A DNA stretch of 64,000 bases from Perilla frutescens (GCA_026008535.1 BRKX01000010.1:4973001-5037000), one strand, 5' to 3'; numbered from the stretch's first letter, positions 10,550 through 22,318 are shown. Numbers and translations: made by a program. Notes: generated by a model from the letters alone, not told the origin.

Positions 10550-12209
10550 GATAAAAAATTGTGTGAGACCGTTTAACGGATCTCTTATATTAGACGGGCG
10601 TGCAGCTCACGCGCATGTGGCAGACTTTTTTTTTTTCCTGGCGCGCGGACAGACCAATTTTTTGCTTTTTTTTTTTTCTTTTTCTTCTTTCTTTCTTCTT
10701 CTTTTCGTTACCTTTAACTTTCTTCTTTCTTTTTTTTTCTTTTTTATTTTAATAATTATTGTATATCAAGCGCAATATACATATTTAAATTAATTTTATT
10801 TAAAAAATAAATTAATTCAATTCAATTTTAGGGTTCACTAATTTCATTTTAGAGTATAGATTTATTTCAATATATATATATATATATATATATATTTCTG
10901 GTGGTTGACTAATTATTGAGCAAAAAAAAATAAGTATTATTAGTTATAAAGTAAAGTATCATTATCTATAATATAAAGTATTAGTAGCTCTTAGATTAAT
11001 TAAACATTAATTATCAAACCAATAACAAGAAGTATAAGTAACATTAACTATGTAATGAAGTATCATTAACTATGAAGTTAAGTATCATTAGATGTAAATT
11101 TAGCAAAATATTATTAACTATTAAGTGAAGTATCATTAGATATATATATATATATATATCTGGTGAAGTATCAACTGTGTGTGAAGTATCATTAATTAGG
11201 GATGAAGTATCATTAACTCAGAAGTGGAGTATAATATGATATTATTGATGATTAAACATTAATTATCGAATCAAGAATAGATAAATATCATTAACTATGA
11301 ATGGAGTATATCATTAACTCAAGTATCATTATTTATGAGGTGAAGTATCATTAACTCACATATGAGTATCATTATTTATGAGGTGAAGTATCATTACCTG
11401 TGAAGTGAAGTCTCATTACTATGAAAAAAAGTATTACTAATTGCAGAAGAAAGTATCACTAATTAGAAGAAAAGTATCATTAATTGCAGAAGAAAGTTTC
11501 ACTAATTAGAAAGAAAAGTACCAGTTCAAACATAATCTCAAATTGAGATAAATATCATTAACTATTAAGTGAATTATCATTAACTATTAAGTGAATTATC
11601 ATTAGATATATATATCTGGTGAAGTATCATTAACTGTATGTGAAGTATCATTAATTATGGATGAAGTATCATTAACTCGGAAGTGGATTATAATATGATA
11701 TTATTGATGACTAAACATTAATTATCGAATCAAAATAGATAAATGTCATTAACTATGAGTGGAGTATCATTATTTATGACGTGAAGTATGATTAACTCAC
11801 ATATGAGTATCATTATTTATGAGTTGAAGTATCATTACCTGTGAAGTAGAGTCTCATTACTATGGAAAAAAGTATCACTAATTATAGAAGAAAGTATCAC
11901 TAATTAGAAATAAAAGTATCATTAACTATTATAGTGAAGTATGGATAGAAAAGCTGCCAAAAAGCACGTTTTTGCCAAAAAAAAAAAGAAAAAAGAGGAA
12001 AACGTCTCTGCTAAAAAAAAAGAGTAGCACCTTTTGTGCTAGAGAGAGAGAGAGAGCGCATGATTGTGCCCAAAAAAATATTAAAAATTGAATATCAAAT
12101 AAAAGAAGAGAAGAGGGGAGACCATTAAAACAAACAAAAAAGAAAAGGAAAAAGGAGTGGGGACCACTTTATTGGGTCAAATAATATCCGTCTGACGTAA
12201 ATGTGCCCC
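10550..12209 (-). mobile_element. Mutator-like element, sister of 4225-5892
   Basis: The 9-bp duplication TTTTACTTT flanks it at 10541-10549 and 12210-12218. The left end ATTGTGTGAGACCGTTTAAC matches the family terminus. The right end, read inward, starts GGGGCACA and then jumps to TTTACGTCAGACGGAT, so about 27 bases of the terminal repeat are missing compared with the sister. Its length (1660 bp) is close to the sister's 1668 bp, and its repeat array runs in the opposite direction. No NDUFS5-like exon is present. Confidence 0.75.
10930..11945 (-). repeat. Array of GAAGTATCATTAACT words
   Basis: This is an irregular array in which GTGAAGTATCATTAACTATG and variants recur every 15-30 bases. 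Parts are duplicated at larger scale: the segment from 11560 to 11900 closely repeats 11100-11470. It is the reverse complement of the array at 5290-5745. Confidence 0.8.
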
Positions 12210-12215
12210 TTTTAC

Positions 12216-12835
12216 TTTTGATTCCATAATAATAGGGTCAAACTACTTTTAGTTCCGTATATATATGATTTTTTGTCTCAATGTTTATTTGCTCGATTTT
12301 TTTTTGGTCTGAAACTTTATTTCTTTTGATTTTTTGGTTCCAAAATTAATAGTCCACGTAACAATCATTTGATAATGTTAGTTTTAGGATCAAAAAATTG
12401 AAAATAAAATTGGGACAAAAAAAGTCACGAAAATAAAACTTTGTACAAAAATGTAAAGATTGAGATAATTAAAAAAATATATATATATATATATTTATGT
12501 AGAGAAATGAAAATATGATCGAATATTATGTTGAAAAATGAAGTGACATATAATCATATGTTACTAGATAATTACAACACACATGATACAATTTTTACAT
12601 TTTTTCACAAATTTTATTTTCTTATTTTTATGGTCCCGAGTTTTATTTTTTACTTTTTTTATGTTAAAAGTAACCCACTAAAATGTTGTAAAGTTAGCTA
12701 TTAGTTTTGGAACAAAAATTATCAAAAAATAAAATTTGAAACCAAAAAAATTGAGTAAACTAACATTGGATCAAAAGAGTCAAATATGAGACTAAAAGTA
12801 TTTTGACTATATTCTTATGGGACTAAATGTGAAAT
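12216..12835. mobile_element. Fold-back element of the ACTTTTAGTYCC family
   Basis: The two arms are long imperfect complements: the left has AACTACTTTTAGTTCC and the right has GAGACTAAAAGTATTTTGAC. The centre is AT-rich. Relatives with the same arm wording are at 48150-48520 and 54121-54547. Confidence 0.55.
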
Positions 12836-12959
12836 TATCACGTACTTAAAACTATTATCGGATACCAATAAACACTCAAATTCTCAAAACTGGTTCAATT
12901 AAACTATTCCATTAGCCCTCTAACCGTCAACTCTAACATTCATCATTTCACATGTTTTC

Positions 12960-13224
12960 ATCATCTTTTTTGTTTTTTCAGGTGATCTTAATTTGAGCAC
13001 CCTTTTGGAGTTATTGTTCATATGTGTCAATCCTATTGTCTCGGTATACACTAAGGATGAATAGTTCAAGACATCGCGTCCACTAATCAGCCAGTATGTC
13101 TGATAGTATTGAAAGATGGAAGGTTCGAAGTCACAAGCTGTCTATCCTGTTGCAGTTGTGTCTCTTGAGGACTGGGTTGCTTTTCTGCATTCATGCATGC
13201 ACTATTTTCACTCATGTGGGGGAT
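12960..13224 (+). mobile_element. 3' internal remnant of an LTR retrotransposon, ending in a polypurine tract
   Basis: GTGGGGGA at 13216-13223 directly precedes the LTR start. This is the position of the polypurine tract in plant copia-type elements. The upstream sequence is mostly non-repetitive and its frames are broken, so no domain could be read. The 5' portion of the element is absent. Confidence 0.5.
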
Positions 13225-13461
13225 TGTTGGAAAATTAGATTTAATAAATTGAGCCGTAACTCATTTTATCCGATTTTTGGTGACCAAGTTATTTAATTTT
13301 GGAGGAATTAAATAGTGTATGATTGATCTATGTTTGTAGTAGATAATCGTAGTATTTTTATTTTCACAAATCCGATTTTCGGCGAGTGGGAAATAAATAG
13401 TTGAAGTCGGTCACACATTGGGCATTTATGGTGTGTGGAATAATGTGTTTAAAACACATTT

Positions 13462-13631
13462 AATTGTCCCACACTGATTTCTTAACTTAGTTAAGAGGTG
13501 TATTTAAGTGTATTAACACTTAAGTGTAATAACTAAATGCACAAGGAATTGTCCCACACTGATTTCTTAACTTAGTTAAGAGGTGTATTTAAGTGTATTA
13601 ACACTTAAGTGTAATAACTAAATGCACAAGG
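13462..13631. repeat. 85-bp perfect tandem duplication inside the LTR
   Basis: The units 13462-13546 and 13547-13631 are identical by eye. They start AATTGTCCCACACTGATTTC and end ATGCACAAGG. Each unit contains the palindrome-like TTAACTTAGTTAAG and TTAACACTTAAGTG. Confidence 0.9.
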
Positions 13632-13717
13632 ATATGGGTCGTGAGCCCACACGCGTGCGCCCGTCTGTGTCTGTGCCAGTGCTCGTTCTCGTCTCGTCTT
13701 GTCCTCAGACTTGAATC

Positions 13718-13949
13718 TTGACAATTGGACTTTGGGTGGACTTTGGGCATATGTGGGCTTTCAGGGCCGGGTTGGTAACGGTTCTACGGGTCGAACGCTC
13801 GGTTCTTGGGTCGCGGGTGCACTTGAATCAAAGTTGACAATTGGACTTTGGGTGGACTTTGGGCATATGTGGGCTTTCAGGGCCGGGTTGGCAACGGTTC
13901 TACGGGTCGAACGCTCGGTTCTTGGGTCGCGGGTGCACTTGAATCAAAG
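13718..13949. repeat. 116-bp tandem duplication inside the LTR
   Basis: The units 13718-13833 and 13834-13949 differ by about one base. They start TTGACAATTGGACTTTGGGT and end CTTGAATCAAAG. The open frames over this region are produced by the repetition. Confidence 0.9.
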
Positions 13950-14543
13950 TCTGCAGCTGCCTTGGACACGTGTCGGAATCCGTGAGGACAAAGGACACCT
14001 ATCGAAATCTGCAGGAGCTGGAGGCTGTACTTCTAGAGGGGCTTGATGACATAGCTGTTATTCCTGGATGTTACACCACCTGGTTTGAATGCCCTCTAGC
14101 TTTCCCCTACAGTGGAAGTGTGCCTATAAATAGGACATTCCAGTATGCAAACCATGCTACATTCTACACAAGCTACAATTCATAGATGTTAGCTAGTTCA
14201 TTGGAACCTTGCCAGATTTGTGGTGTTACTGCCAAAAGAACGAAACCATTTCATCTTTGAGAGGCAATCCACCTAACCGTGAGCACTGGCAGAAGGACGA
14301 AGCCATTTCATCTTTGAGAGACAATCCGCCTAACCGTGCATGACCACTAGCCGGGGAATATTTGTGTTGCAGAGAGAGGTCCCCTCAACTCGGCTTGCTG
14401 GAATCTGATTCCAGTTCCAGTTTGTTTACTTTGTTCTTTACAGTTTATTGTATCAATTCTGTTCTACTCTTCCTTCTTCTTGTGTACTTTAGATTTAACA
14501 ATTCCAGAAGTTGTAATTGTGTACTACAAATAACAACTTCCTA

Positions 14544-15359
14544 TGGGGATCCAAGGCTAAACTAGTGGCTTGGAAGAATGTTTGTCTACTGAAAGCATTA
14601 TTAGCTAAGACATTATGGAATATTCATGATAGGAAGGATTCATTTTAGATTAAATGTGTCCATACATAATTTCTTAAGGGAAGAGATGTGTGGTTGTCGA
14701 AGCCACATAATAAGGATTCACCTCCTTTGAAGAATCTAAAGGGTGTGAGAAATGAGATAACTGAGAAAAATGGAGGGAGTGTAAGTACTGCACAAGAAAC
14801 ATTGGAGCAATGGTTCAAGTATAGAGTGAGCGCGTCACAAGCCTATCATTGGTTGTGTAGGAAAGTGGAAAGGAAGGTTTGGCATATATTCATTTAGAAG
14901 TCATTCGTGCCTCAAAAATACTATTTTTGCATGTAGCTTGCTCTCTGAGCTAGGCTAGCCACGAGGGACAGGCTAACCTACCTTGGCATTGAATATGTAT
15001 GTCCCTTTATGATTTTAATTTAGAATCATCTAAACACCTATTTTTTTAGTATGCAGTTACAGATCCAATGTGGCATGCAATTAAAGAATGGATTGAAATT
15101 AGAAAAGGAAATACTAAGATCCTAAATACCATAAAATGGTGCAAAAGAGAAAAAAGAGGATCAACGTTACAATAAAAGACAAAATATAGCTCTTATTGTT
15201 GCCGCCTATTTTTTTTTTTTTGTCGAAGGTAACCCGCAGCCGCTACCAAGGTGCTTTGCCGCCTATTTTATCTGGAAGGCGGGATGCTCTTTAGTGTTCG
15301 AACAAATAATTTTCCACCCTGCAGAGATAATTAGATGAATAAAGGTACATACTTATAAA
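14544..15359 (+). mobile_element. L1-type LINE remnant (C-terminal reverse transcriptase/zinc-binding region), part 1
   Basis: Broken translation gives AKLVAWKNVCLLKA, then ALLAKTLWNIHDRKDS, KGRDVWLSKP, SVSTAQETLEQWFKYRVS and SKHLFF. These match the order of the C-terminal region of plant non-LTR reverse transcriptases (zf-RVT). Stops and a deletion after VCLLK show that it is dead. The segment is interrupted by a SINE fragment at 15213-15255 and then by the element at 15360-17291; the frame resumes after each insertion (AYFIWKAG, then VHTYKVLYALF across the second). Confidence 0.75.
15213..15255 (-). mobile_element. 5'-truncated Au-SINE-like tail
   Basis: Only 43 bases remain: on the minus strand they read GGTAGCGGCTGCGGGTTACC followed by a T-rich/A-rich tail, the 3' end of Au-type plant SINEs. 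A 14-bp duplication, TTGCCGCCTATTTT, flanks it at 15199-15212 and 15256-15269. It lies inside the LINE remnant. Confidence 0.75.
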
Positions 15360-17291
15360 TAAGGTTGTAAATGAGTTAAACTACTCGCGGGATACTCGGG
15401 TATCAACTCAAAAAAAGCTCATTCGAGACTGGCTCATTTGTTAAACGAGCCAAGCTCGAGCCTGCTAAACGAGCTCGTCATTTTCTCGAGCCGAGCTTGA
15501 GCTTGGCTTGTCGAGCTCACGAGCTAACTCGGCTCGTGAGGTTCTCGAGCTTTTTAATGAACTGTCTCGCGAGCCGGCTCGCGAGTAGTTAAACAAGCCG
15601 GGCTCGCGAGCTATTCAAATTAGAACTCCAGACACATGCTATTTTTGTAATTTTTAAAATATTTTTATTTATATTGTAACTTTCGTTAAATTAATAATTT
15701 TCATTAAAAAATAAAACAAAATTAATGGTATTAACTATTGAACTAATATTATTAAAGTTAAGAAAATCAATGATAAAGAGTAACGATTATATACACAAAC
15801 ATACAAACTAATGAACTATATATATATATATATAGTTTTCTTATTTACAATTCTACATAGTATATTAGTATGATAAATAATAATAATATGAAATATGAAA
15901 TGATATGTATTATATTAATATTATCGAACTTAAGAAATTGAATACTCAATAATAACTACTGAGTAATAAGAGAAATTAAGACTGATATTTACAAAATAAT
16001 ATTTCTCAATTCATTAAATAATAAATATGAAATGAAATCAATAATATTAATTTAATAGTATCGAAATTAAAAAATATGGTGTTTAACACAAGAGTAGATG
16101 AGTAAAAAAAGAAAAGAAAAAAAAGAATCAACAATATATAGTATATAATATATAGATTATAGTCCATCTTAGATTATTAGTTAAAACTTACAAGAATATA
16201 AGTTATAAGTTATAAATTATAAATTTATAATGCATGTAAAGTAATAAAGGAAAAAAATTATGATTAATATTAATAATTTGACAAAAAAATACTCATTATT
16301 AAATATTAATATATGAAATGTAATCAATGATATTTAACTAATATTATCGAAAGTAACAAAATAATAATGAAAAAGGAAAATTAAAACAAATTAAAATTTA
16401 TTAATTGTTCAAGAGTAACAATATTCTTAGCACCAATGTTATATAGTTAATCTTAAACTATGACTAATATATACTATTAGGGGTGTGCAAATGGTTGGTT
16501 CGGTTTTTCGGTTTAGGTTCGGTTTTCCACACCCCTATATATTATCGTACATAAATTAGTATTCTAGTATTTAGTCAATATTAGTTAAACTGTACATAGC
16601 AATAAAAGAAAATTAACAAAAATTAATACTAATATTGACAAAATAATCAATCTCAATTCATTAAATAAGAATGAAATGAAATAAATGATGTTGGAAACAT
16701 AATAATTTCTCAAAAATTTATTATCAAAATTAAAAAATCAAGTTCAAGAGTAACAATATTCTTATTTCTTATCAGTTAGCACCGTTGTATAGTTAATCTT
16801 AAATTCTTAGTTATATAGACTATTTGCATTATAGTACATAGTTTATAGAACTATAGTTTATATTAGTTAATATGCACATAACAATAAAAAAAAATTAACA
16901 AAAATTAAGACTAACATTAAATAAACTAAACTAAGAATAATAATTAAAAAAGTTAAGAATTAATAATCTCTTAAATAATATAGAATTATTAATTTATAAA
17001 TTATCTTAATATATTGTAATAGGATATGACTTATGAGTTGTGATTCATGATTTATGAATCTTACGACACACACTTGATAACTAATACACACACATAATAT
17101 ATATATATATATATATTATAAATTATATATAACTAATATATAAAAAATTAGAGGAATGAAAAAATATCAATATTAACAAATAAATAAACGAGCCGAGCTG
17201 AAGCTCGAGTTTCGCGTTCGAGCTTGAGCTCACGAATACTTAACGAGCCGAGCTCGGTAGTACTCGGCTCGCCTCAGCTCATTTACACCCT
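15360..17291. mobile_element. 1.9-kb inverted-repeat element with GAGCTCG-word ends
   Basis: ACTTATAAA flanks it at 15351-15359 and 17292-17300, a 9-bp duplication that fits Mutator-like elements. The left end contains GGTTGTAAATGAG and the right end is the inverse, CTCATTTACACCC. About 240 bases inside the left end and 100 inside the right end consist of overlapping words such as GAGCTCG, CGAGCC and CTCGAGC. The middle is plain AT-rich sequence with no transposase. Joining the flanks restores the LINE reading frame, confirming the borders. Confidence 0.8.
16479..16536. mobile_element. 58-bp inverted-repeat mini-element
   Basis: AGGGGTGTG at the left and CACACCCCT at the right are perfect 9-bp complements. 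Between them lie CGGTTTTTCGGTTTAGGTTC words. The flanks TATACTATT and ATATATTAT are similar but not equal. It sits inside the 15360-17291 element. Confidence 0.5.
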
Positions 17292-17420
17292 ACTTATAAA
17301 GTACTTTATGCTCTTTTCCGAGTTGATAGCGTTCTAAATCATGTTAAAGCTTTTGTTGAAGTTACATGAAATATTGCATAACTCAGTGCAAGTTGTTATG
17401 AGAAGCTAGTTAATCACATT
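17292..17420 (+). mobile_element. LINE remnant, part 2
   Basis: The frame read at the end of part 1 continues as YKVLYALFRVDSVLNHVKAF, which fits the tail of the same LINE protein. The sequence from 17420 to 17597 is AT-rich with no assignable content. Confidence 0.6.
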
Positions 17421-17597
17421 TTCTACTGCATATATCTTGCCATGCCAGTGTGTAAGTGGACTACTGGGTTTATGTTCCCTATTTGCTCTCTGAGCATGCC
17501 ACATGTTTTACTTATTATTTCTACACGATGCAAATCAAGTTTTGAGTTAAAAGAGTTAGTGATAGTTGTATATTTTACACAATTTTTGGATATGTAT

Positions 17598-19050
17598 TGA
17601 TGACATTTATATTGCTAAGTTGTATATTTTATTTAACTTTTGTGCTTTATTTATTATTATTTAGAGTTTTTGATGTGTTTGCTAATTTTGCAGTAATAAT
17701 TGTGTATTTGTTGCATAATTGAAGTAAAACGGTCAAATAAGGATATGAAGAGTTGAAGGATTATTTAATTAGGTTCTTAAGTTTAACTAAATACGTAATT
17801 AAAGCATAATGGATTGGATTAAATTATCAAAGTCCGTAAAAATCCGAAGCCAAATGCGAAAAATGGTTTGGGTCAACCCGGAAAGCCTCGATCGACCTAA
17901 GCCATTGTAATTTCTCAAGGGTCGCCCGATCAAAAACACTTGGATCGACCCTGTGCAAAAACACCCCTCTGGGTCATGTGAAATATTTCACTCAATCCAT
18001 GTGCTTGGATCCACGAGAGTGCGATTTTTTTATTTATAATTCAGAATTTTAAACCTAAATATTTAAAGCCCCCACTTGATACACATCCTAGATATTCCAA
18101 AAGAGATTAGAAAGACACAAGAGAGATTAGAGAGACACAAGAGAGAGGAGAAAAGAGAAAAGAAAAATGAGGGTTTGCCATCTACTCAAGAGGAGATGTC
18201 AAGATTGCTAGAGATTGAGTGCCACATTAGAGACAATAGAGACAGTTGGATTCCACTGTGTATACGGTTTTATCTATTGAATTTGTCATGAACACTTATA
18301 TTTTAGTTTTTGTTATTTATTTAATTATATTCAGCTAGATTTTAGGGATTGGATGTTATGTATTTTATTTATATGATTTGATTATTTTATTCCTTGTATC
18401 TCTCAGGGCTTGATTTATGTGGTTTAATTTAATCTTATATGAGTGTCTGATCACCAATTATGCATGCTAGTCGATTAATTTGATGTATTCACCGGATAAG
18501 AATTAATTGATAGAAAGATAGAAGTCAAGTTATGTGTACTTGGAAGTAACAACCCAGTGAACAAGTATTGCATATGATTCAATAAAGTTTTCTGTGATTG
18601 ATTTAGAGTAATGACATGTGTGAAGAACCGACCAAGTGAAGTGCATGCTCATTATGTCTATGTTATTGTATATGCCTTAATAAGCATCTTGATAACAAAC
18701 CACTGATTGTCCATCGTTGATAAATTAAAGACTAAGTCGAGTTACAAGAATCAATGAATATAGACAGATGAGATAATAATCTAATTTCTCTAAAACCTAC
18801 GTTTTTCCAATTAATAGTTCAAGTAATTTATTTTGTAATTTTCTTTGCTTTTAATTATTTTTCTTCTACGTGCATATTTAGTGTCTAGATATTAATTATG
18901 TGCTTATGTTTAAGAACATAGGAATTGCAATCTCTGTGGAATACGATACTCTTACTCACCTACGTATTATAATAACACCGTGCACTTACGGTTACTTATT
19001 TATTAATAAATAGTGTGTCAGTTGGCTATATATATGTATCTATATCAACT
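17598..19050 (+). mobile_element. Degenerate gypsy-type LTR-like sequence
   Basis: It starts TGATGACA and has the general layout of the solo LTR at 22319. Near the end it has a TCTGTGGAATACGATACTCT segment of the kind found late in plant gypsy LTRs (compare CCCTGTGGATCGACC at 23872). The right border and target duplication could not be defined. The short open frame at 18076 is charged low-complexity sequence. Confidence 0.4.
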
Positions 19051-19726
19051 CACTTCATGATCTTAAATGTGCAAAATATGTTTGGTGTTTCCGCTACAAA
19101 AATGTCATTGCATGGTTAAATCATAGTTGAACATAGCACACATGACTGCTACCTGAATATCTTATGCAAGATAGTTATCTGTTTTGCTCCATAAGTTGAT
19201 CTACATAATCTGGATTTGCTGCAAACTTCATTTGACCTCTTTATTACATGCTTCCGTGTTTCTCTGCTCTTAAATGGCCTTTTACCTTTACTTGAGTTCT
19301 GGGTTGGCTTGAGCTTGCTTAAAATGGCTATCAATGGATATTACAGTAGAATATTGTTGTTGGAATGCCTAAATACATTTTGTTTAAGTGTTTAATTGTA
19401 ATTTTTGGGGATGTTGATTCAACCCTCTGAACACCTATTCATTCCTTTTGGGACAACAATATTTGTCTAATTTGGACATAAAATATAGTTTGAACTTTGA
19501 AGTATTATTTAAACAGTTTGCCTATACGCTTTTAACAGGCACGAATGTTCAAACACCCTCTGAAAATAGGATCGAACATCTTATAAATTATGAAATCATT
19601 GTATATGATTCAAGAATTATAAACTCTTTGAAATAACCAAACACACTCATGATAAGTTAAATTAAGAACGAAATCCAATCACATGTTAAACACTCGTGGA
19701 ATATTTTAGGCAAACACTTGTGTACA
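19051..19726. other. Intergenic stretch
   Basis: Less AT-rich than its surroundings but with no recognisable gene. The frames at 19149-19334 (-) and 19448-19636 (+) are short and match nothing I know. Confidence 0.35.
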
Positions 19727-20174
19727 ATAAGAGCTCGTTTGTTAGACAGTATGGTATAAGGTTGAATATGTTTGACATGAGATGCGTTATACTGTATAAG
19801 ATATTAATATCATGTTTGTTTTTGTGTATTAAAATATATGTATGAATAATATATAGTTTGTTTAGATATATTAGATTCTATATAAAATTTCAAATCTTAA
19901 AATATCCTTTAATTAGTTACCATACATTGTGTAAATATTCTATAATAAGATTTTTAATTAATATCTACAAGATTATTTTAGCCTGTAATTTTTAATAATT
20001 ATGTATGGTATTATATATCTCATCTGCAGGGTGTGATATGTTATACCATATAAATGGCTAACACATGTCAGGTCCTTGCATAATCATGAGTTGTATTATT
20101 GCTAGCAAACATGATATTAGGGTGTCGTAGGTATCTATTACAACCTTATACTATCTAGCAAACAAGCCCTAAGT
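19727..20174. mobile_element. hAT-like MITE
   Basis: The left end GAGCTCGTTTGTTAGACAGT is matched inversely by the right end ACTATCTAGCAAACAAGCCC. GGGCTCGTTTG-type termini are common in plant hAT MITEs. I could not establish a clean 8-bp target duplication. Confidence 0.55.
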
Positions 20175-20189
20175 GCAGTGCGTCAATCA

Positions 20190-20480
20190 CCGGATAAAAA
20201 AAAATAATTAATGCAATTTAATTTTTATGGTTCACTAATTCCTATTACAGTATATATCTATTTTGAAAAAAAATTAATCGCTGAGCACAATGCAAGAGCC
20301 CGACGCTAACCGCACGAGTTTTCAGATAAAAATAATTAAATTAATTCATTTTAATTTTATAGTTCAATAATTATATCTTAGAGTGTATATTTTTTGAAAA
20401 AAATACTAAAACAAAATTACGAGCGCGTGACGTGCACGTGCCAATCAACTGATATTGGGATATGTGTAGCAGGTGCACTC
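20190..20480. repeat. Fragment related to dispersed repeat copies A and C
   Basis: It contains AATGCAAGAGCCCGACGCTAA and GTTCACTAATTCCTATTACA. These resemble, in inverse orientation, the CCCGACGCT and GTGAACACTAAA wording at 90-190. Confidence 0.4.
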
Positions 20481-20757
20481 AAGTCCTCCTCAATATTTTA
20501 TTCCCATCAGTTTCAAGAATTTATGCCCTATGACTCAATAATACATTGTAAATATCCAAAAGAATAAAATTCTCAAAAATGAGTTGGGCTAAGAATATCC
20601 TTCTAAATGGGTTTTTCTTATTTTAAAAAGTAATTCTATACATGGACTTCCTAACTTAAAGGCCCAATGATTTGCTGGTTAGAGGTTACCCACAATACTG
20701 TTAGTTGCCAATCAGACTGCAATCCATAATATAAAATTTTATATTAGATTTTATAAT

Positions 20758-21107
20758 TAGGACTGTAAATGAATCGAGTTGAGCCCAAACATGTATATAC
20801 TTAATCTTGTTTGAAATGATATCGAGCTTTAAATTTTATGATTGAGCATATTTGATTATCTATTTAGTCGAGCTCAAACGAGCTTTAATCGAGCCGAACA
20901 CGAGTCGAGCTCGAATAGTTTGATATTTTGACACATATTTGCTCAATTTTATCGAGCTCGAGTTTGAACCGAGTTTTAAATCTTATCGAACTCAAAACTA
21001 TGTTCAAGTTTGTTTGATATCTTTATCGAATCGAGCTTAAACGAGCTTTTTAACAAACGGACACGAGCCAAATATCGAGCTATTTGGTTTGATTTTCAGC
21101 CCTATTT
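20758..21107. mobile_element. Small inverted-repeat element with TCGAGC words
   Basis: Left end AGGACTGTAAATGAATCGAG; right end ATTTTCAGCCCTA; repeated TCGAGC and GAGCTC words inside. Built like 15360-17291 but only about 350 bp. No target duplication found. Confidence 0.5.
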
Positions 21108-21306
21108 GTAATAACATTTAGATTTCGTTTGGATAAAATACTTGTAGCCGCTTCTATACCATTTTTTCTATTCCATCTGATAGTATAATGAAATACAAAG
21201 TTAAATAAAATAAAGAAAATATTTATTCATTTAAGGACCGAAAAATTATCAGTGTAACGCTTTAAACCCACATATCTTCTTGTTCTTTTACTTTCTTTTT
21301 TATTAC

Positions 21307-21832
21307 TCCATCTGGTCTCTAATATTTAGTGTTTTAGATTTTTGCACTGGAATTAAAAAAATATTAATGGCTCCTAGAAATTCTACTTTTTATTTAGAAA
21401 ATACTCACTCATAGAAAGCATATTAATCACTCATGGAAATTAGGGGAGTCAAGTGGTTTGCAAATGGAAATAAATTTGATTCTCATGAAAATTTCATCAT
21501 ACTTTGTCAATTTTTTCTCAATCTTCAAATGAATCTTGAGCTATCAAATTTTCCAATTCAAGGGAGTCTTCAACTACCTCACCATCTTCAAATGGATCAT
21601 TCGCTGCTTTAGAAGAATTTGACATTTTTATGTATGGAACATATTCTCGAAATGATCCATTTTATAGAGTATGATTGTTTATTGTAAAATTGAATTTAAT
21701 ATTTTTTTTGAATATGCTTGGAAGAGGAAGGGAATGGGAAATTGAAATAACCATGAATGAATGAATTAATGAGATAAGAGAGAAACAACCTAAATAATCT
21801 AAAACATCAAATATTAGGTACCAGATGGAGTA
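21307..21832. mobile_element. MITE with CTCCATCTGGT ends
   Basis: The left arm CTCCATCTGGTCTCTAATAT is the complement of the right arm AATATTAGGTACCAGATGGA. The interior is AT-rich and non-coding. Flanking bases include TA on both sides, as in Tc1/mariner MITEs. Confidence 0.7.
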
Positions 21833-21839
21833 TCATTTT

Positions 21840-22313
21840 ACACTAGCAATTTTTTAAAATGTAAAGTATTATAGTGGACCATCCATTTCTTAGATGTAAA
21901 GTGGAATTATAAAAAAAAGTCAAACAAATAAGCATTGGGACCTAAAGTATTTGTATCCGACTTTTAGGGGGACTTAAACTGAGATTAAGCCCAATCTTAA
22001 ATTAATAGGGTTAAATCTTTAATTAACATGTGCTTTTACAAACTATCATCTTGATCAGAAAAAAAAACATACAATAGAGAGGTTACTTTTAAATAGGAGT
22101 TTATGTATAAAAATTAATATTTAAAAAAAATATATATTATACGACACTTGGAAATGTATCCCTTTATATTTTAAAAAATAGATTTAAAATATAAATAAAA
22201 TTCATGGAATTTTTTTCCCAAAAAGAAAAGATTCAGGAATTTGAAAAAGAATGTACCTACATCATGCATGAACATTGTGTATACATATTAAATTTAGAAG
22301 ATTCATTCATGTA
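21840..22313. other. AT-rich intergenic stretch
   Basis: No gene is visible; the frame at 22204-22386 runs into the LTR and is not credible. Confidence 0.35.
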
Positions 22314-22318
22314 CTATG

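Larger units (their letters stand above)
13225..14535 (+). mobile_element. 3' LTR of a copia-like retrotransposon
   Basis: It begins TGTTGGAAAATTAGATTTAA after a polypurine tract and appears to end with AAATAACA. The promoter-like TATAAATAGGAC sits at 14125. A second copy starts at 58371 and shares GTAGTAGATAATCGTAGTAT and the CGGTTAGGC-type stem near the end. Two internal tandem duplications (85 bp and 116 bp) lengthen it. The copia assignment rests on LTR style and polypurine tract only. Confidence 0.6.

Noticed and set aside
13699..14185. Frames in the copia-like LTR
   Set aside because: They lie in a non-coding LTR and one is generated by a 116-bp tandem duplication.
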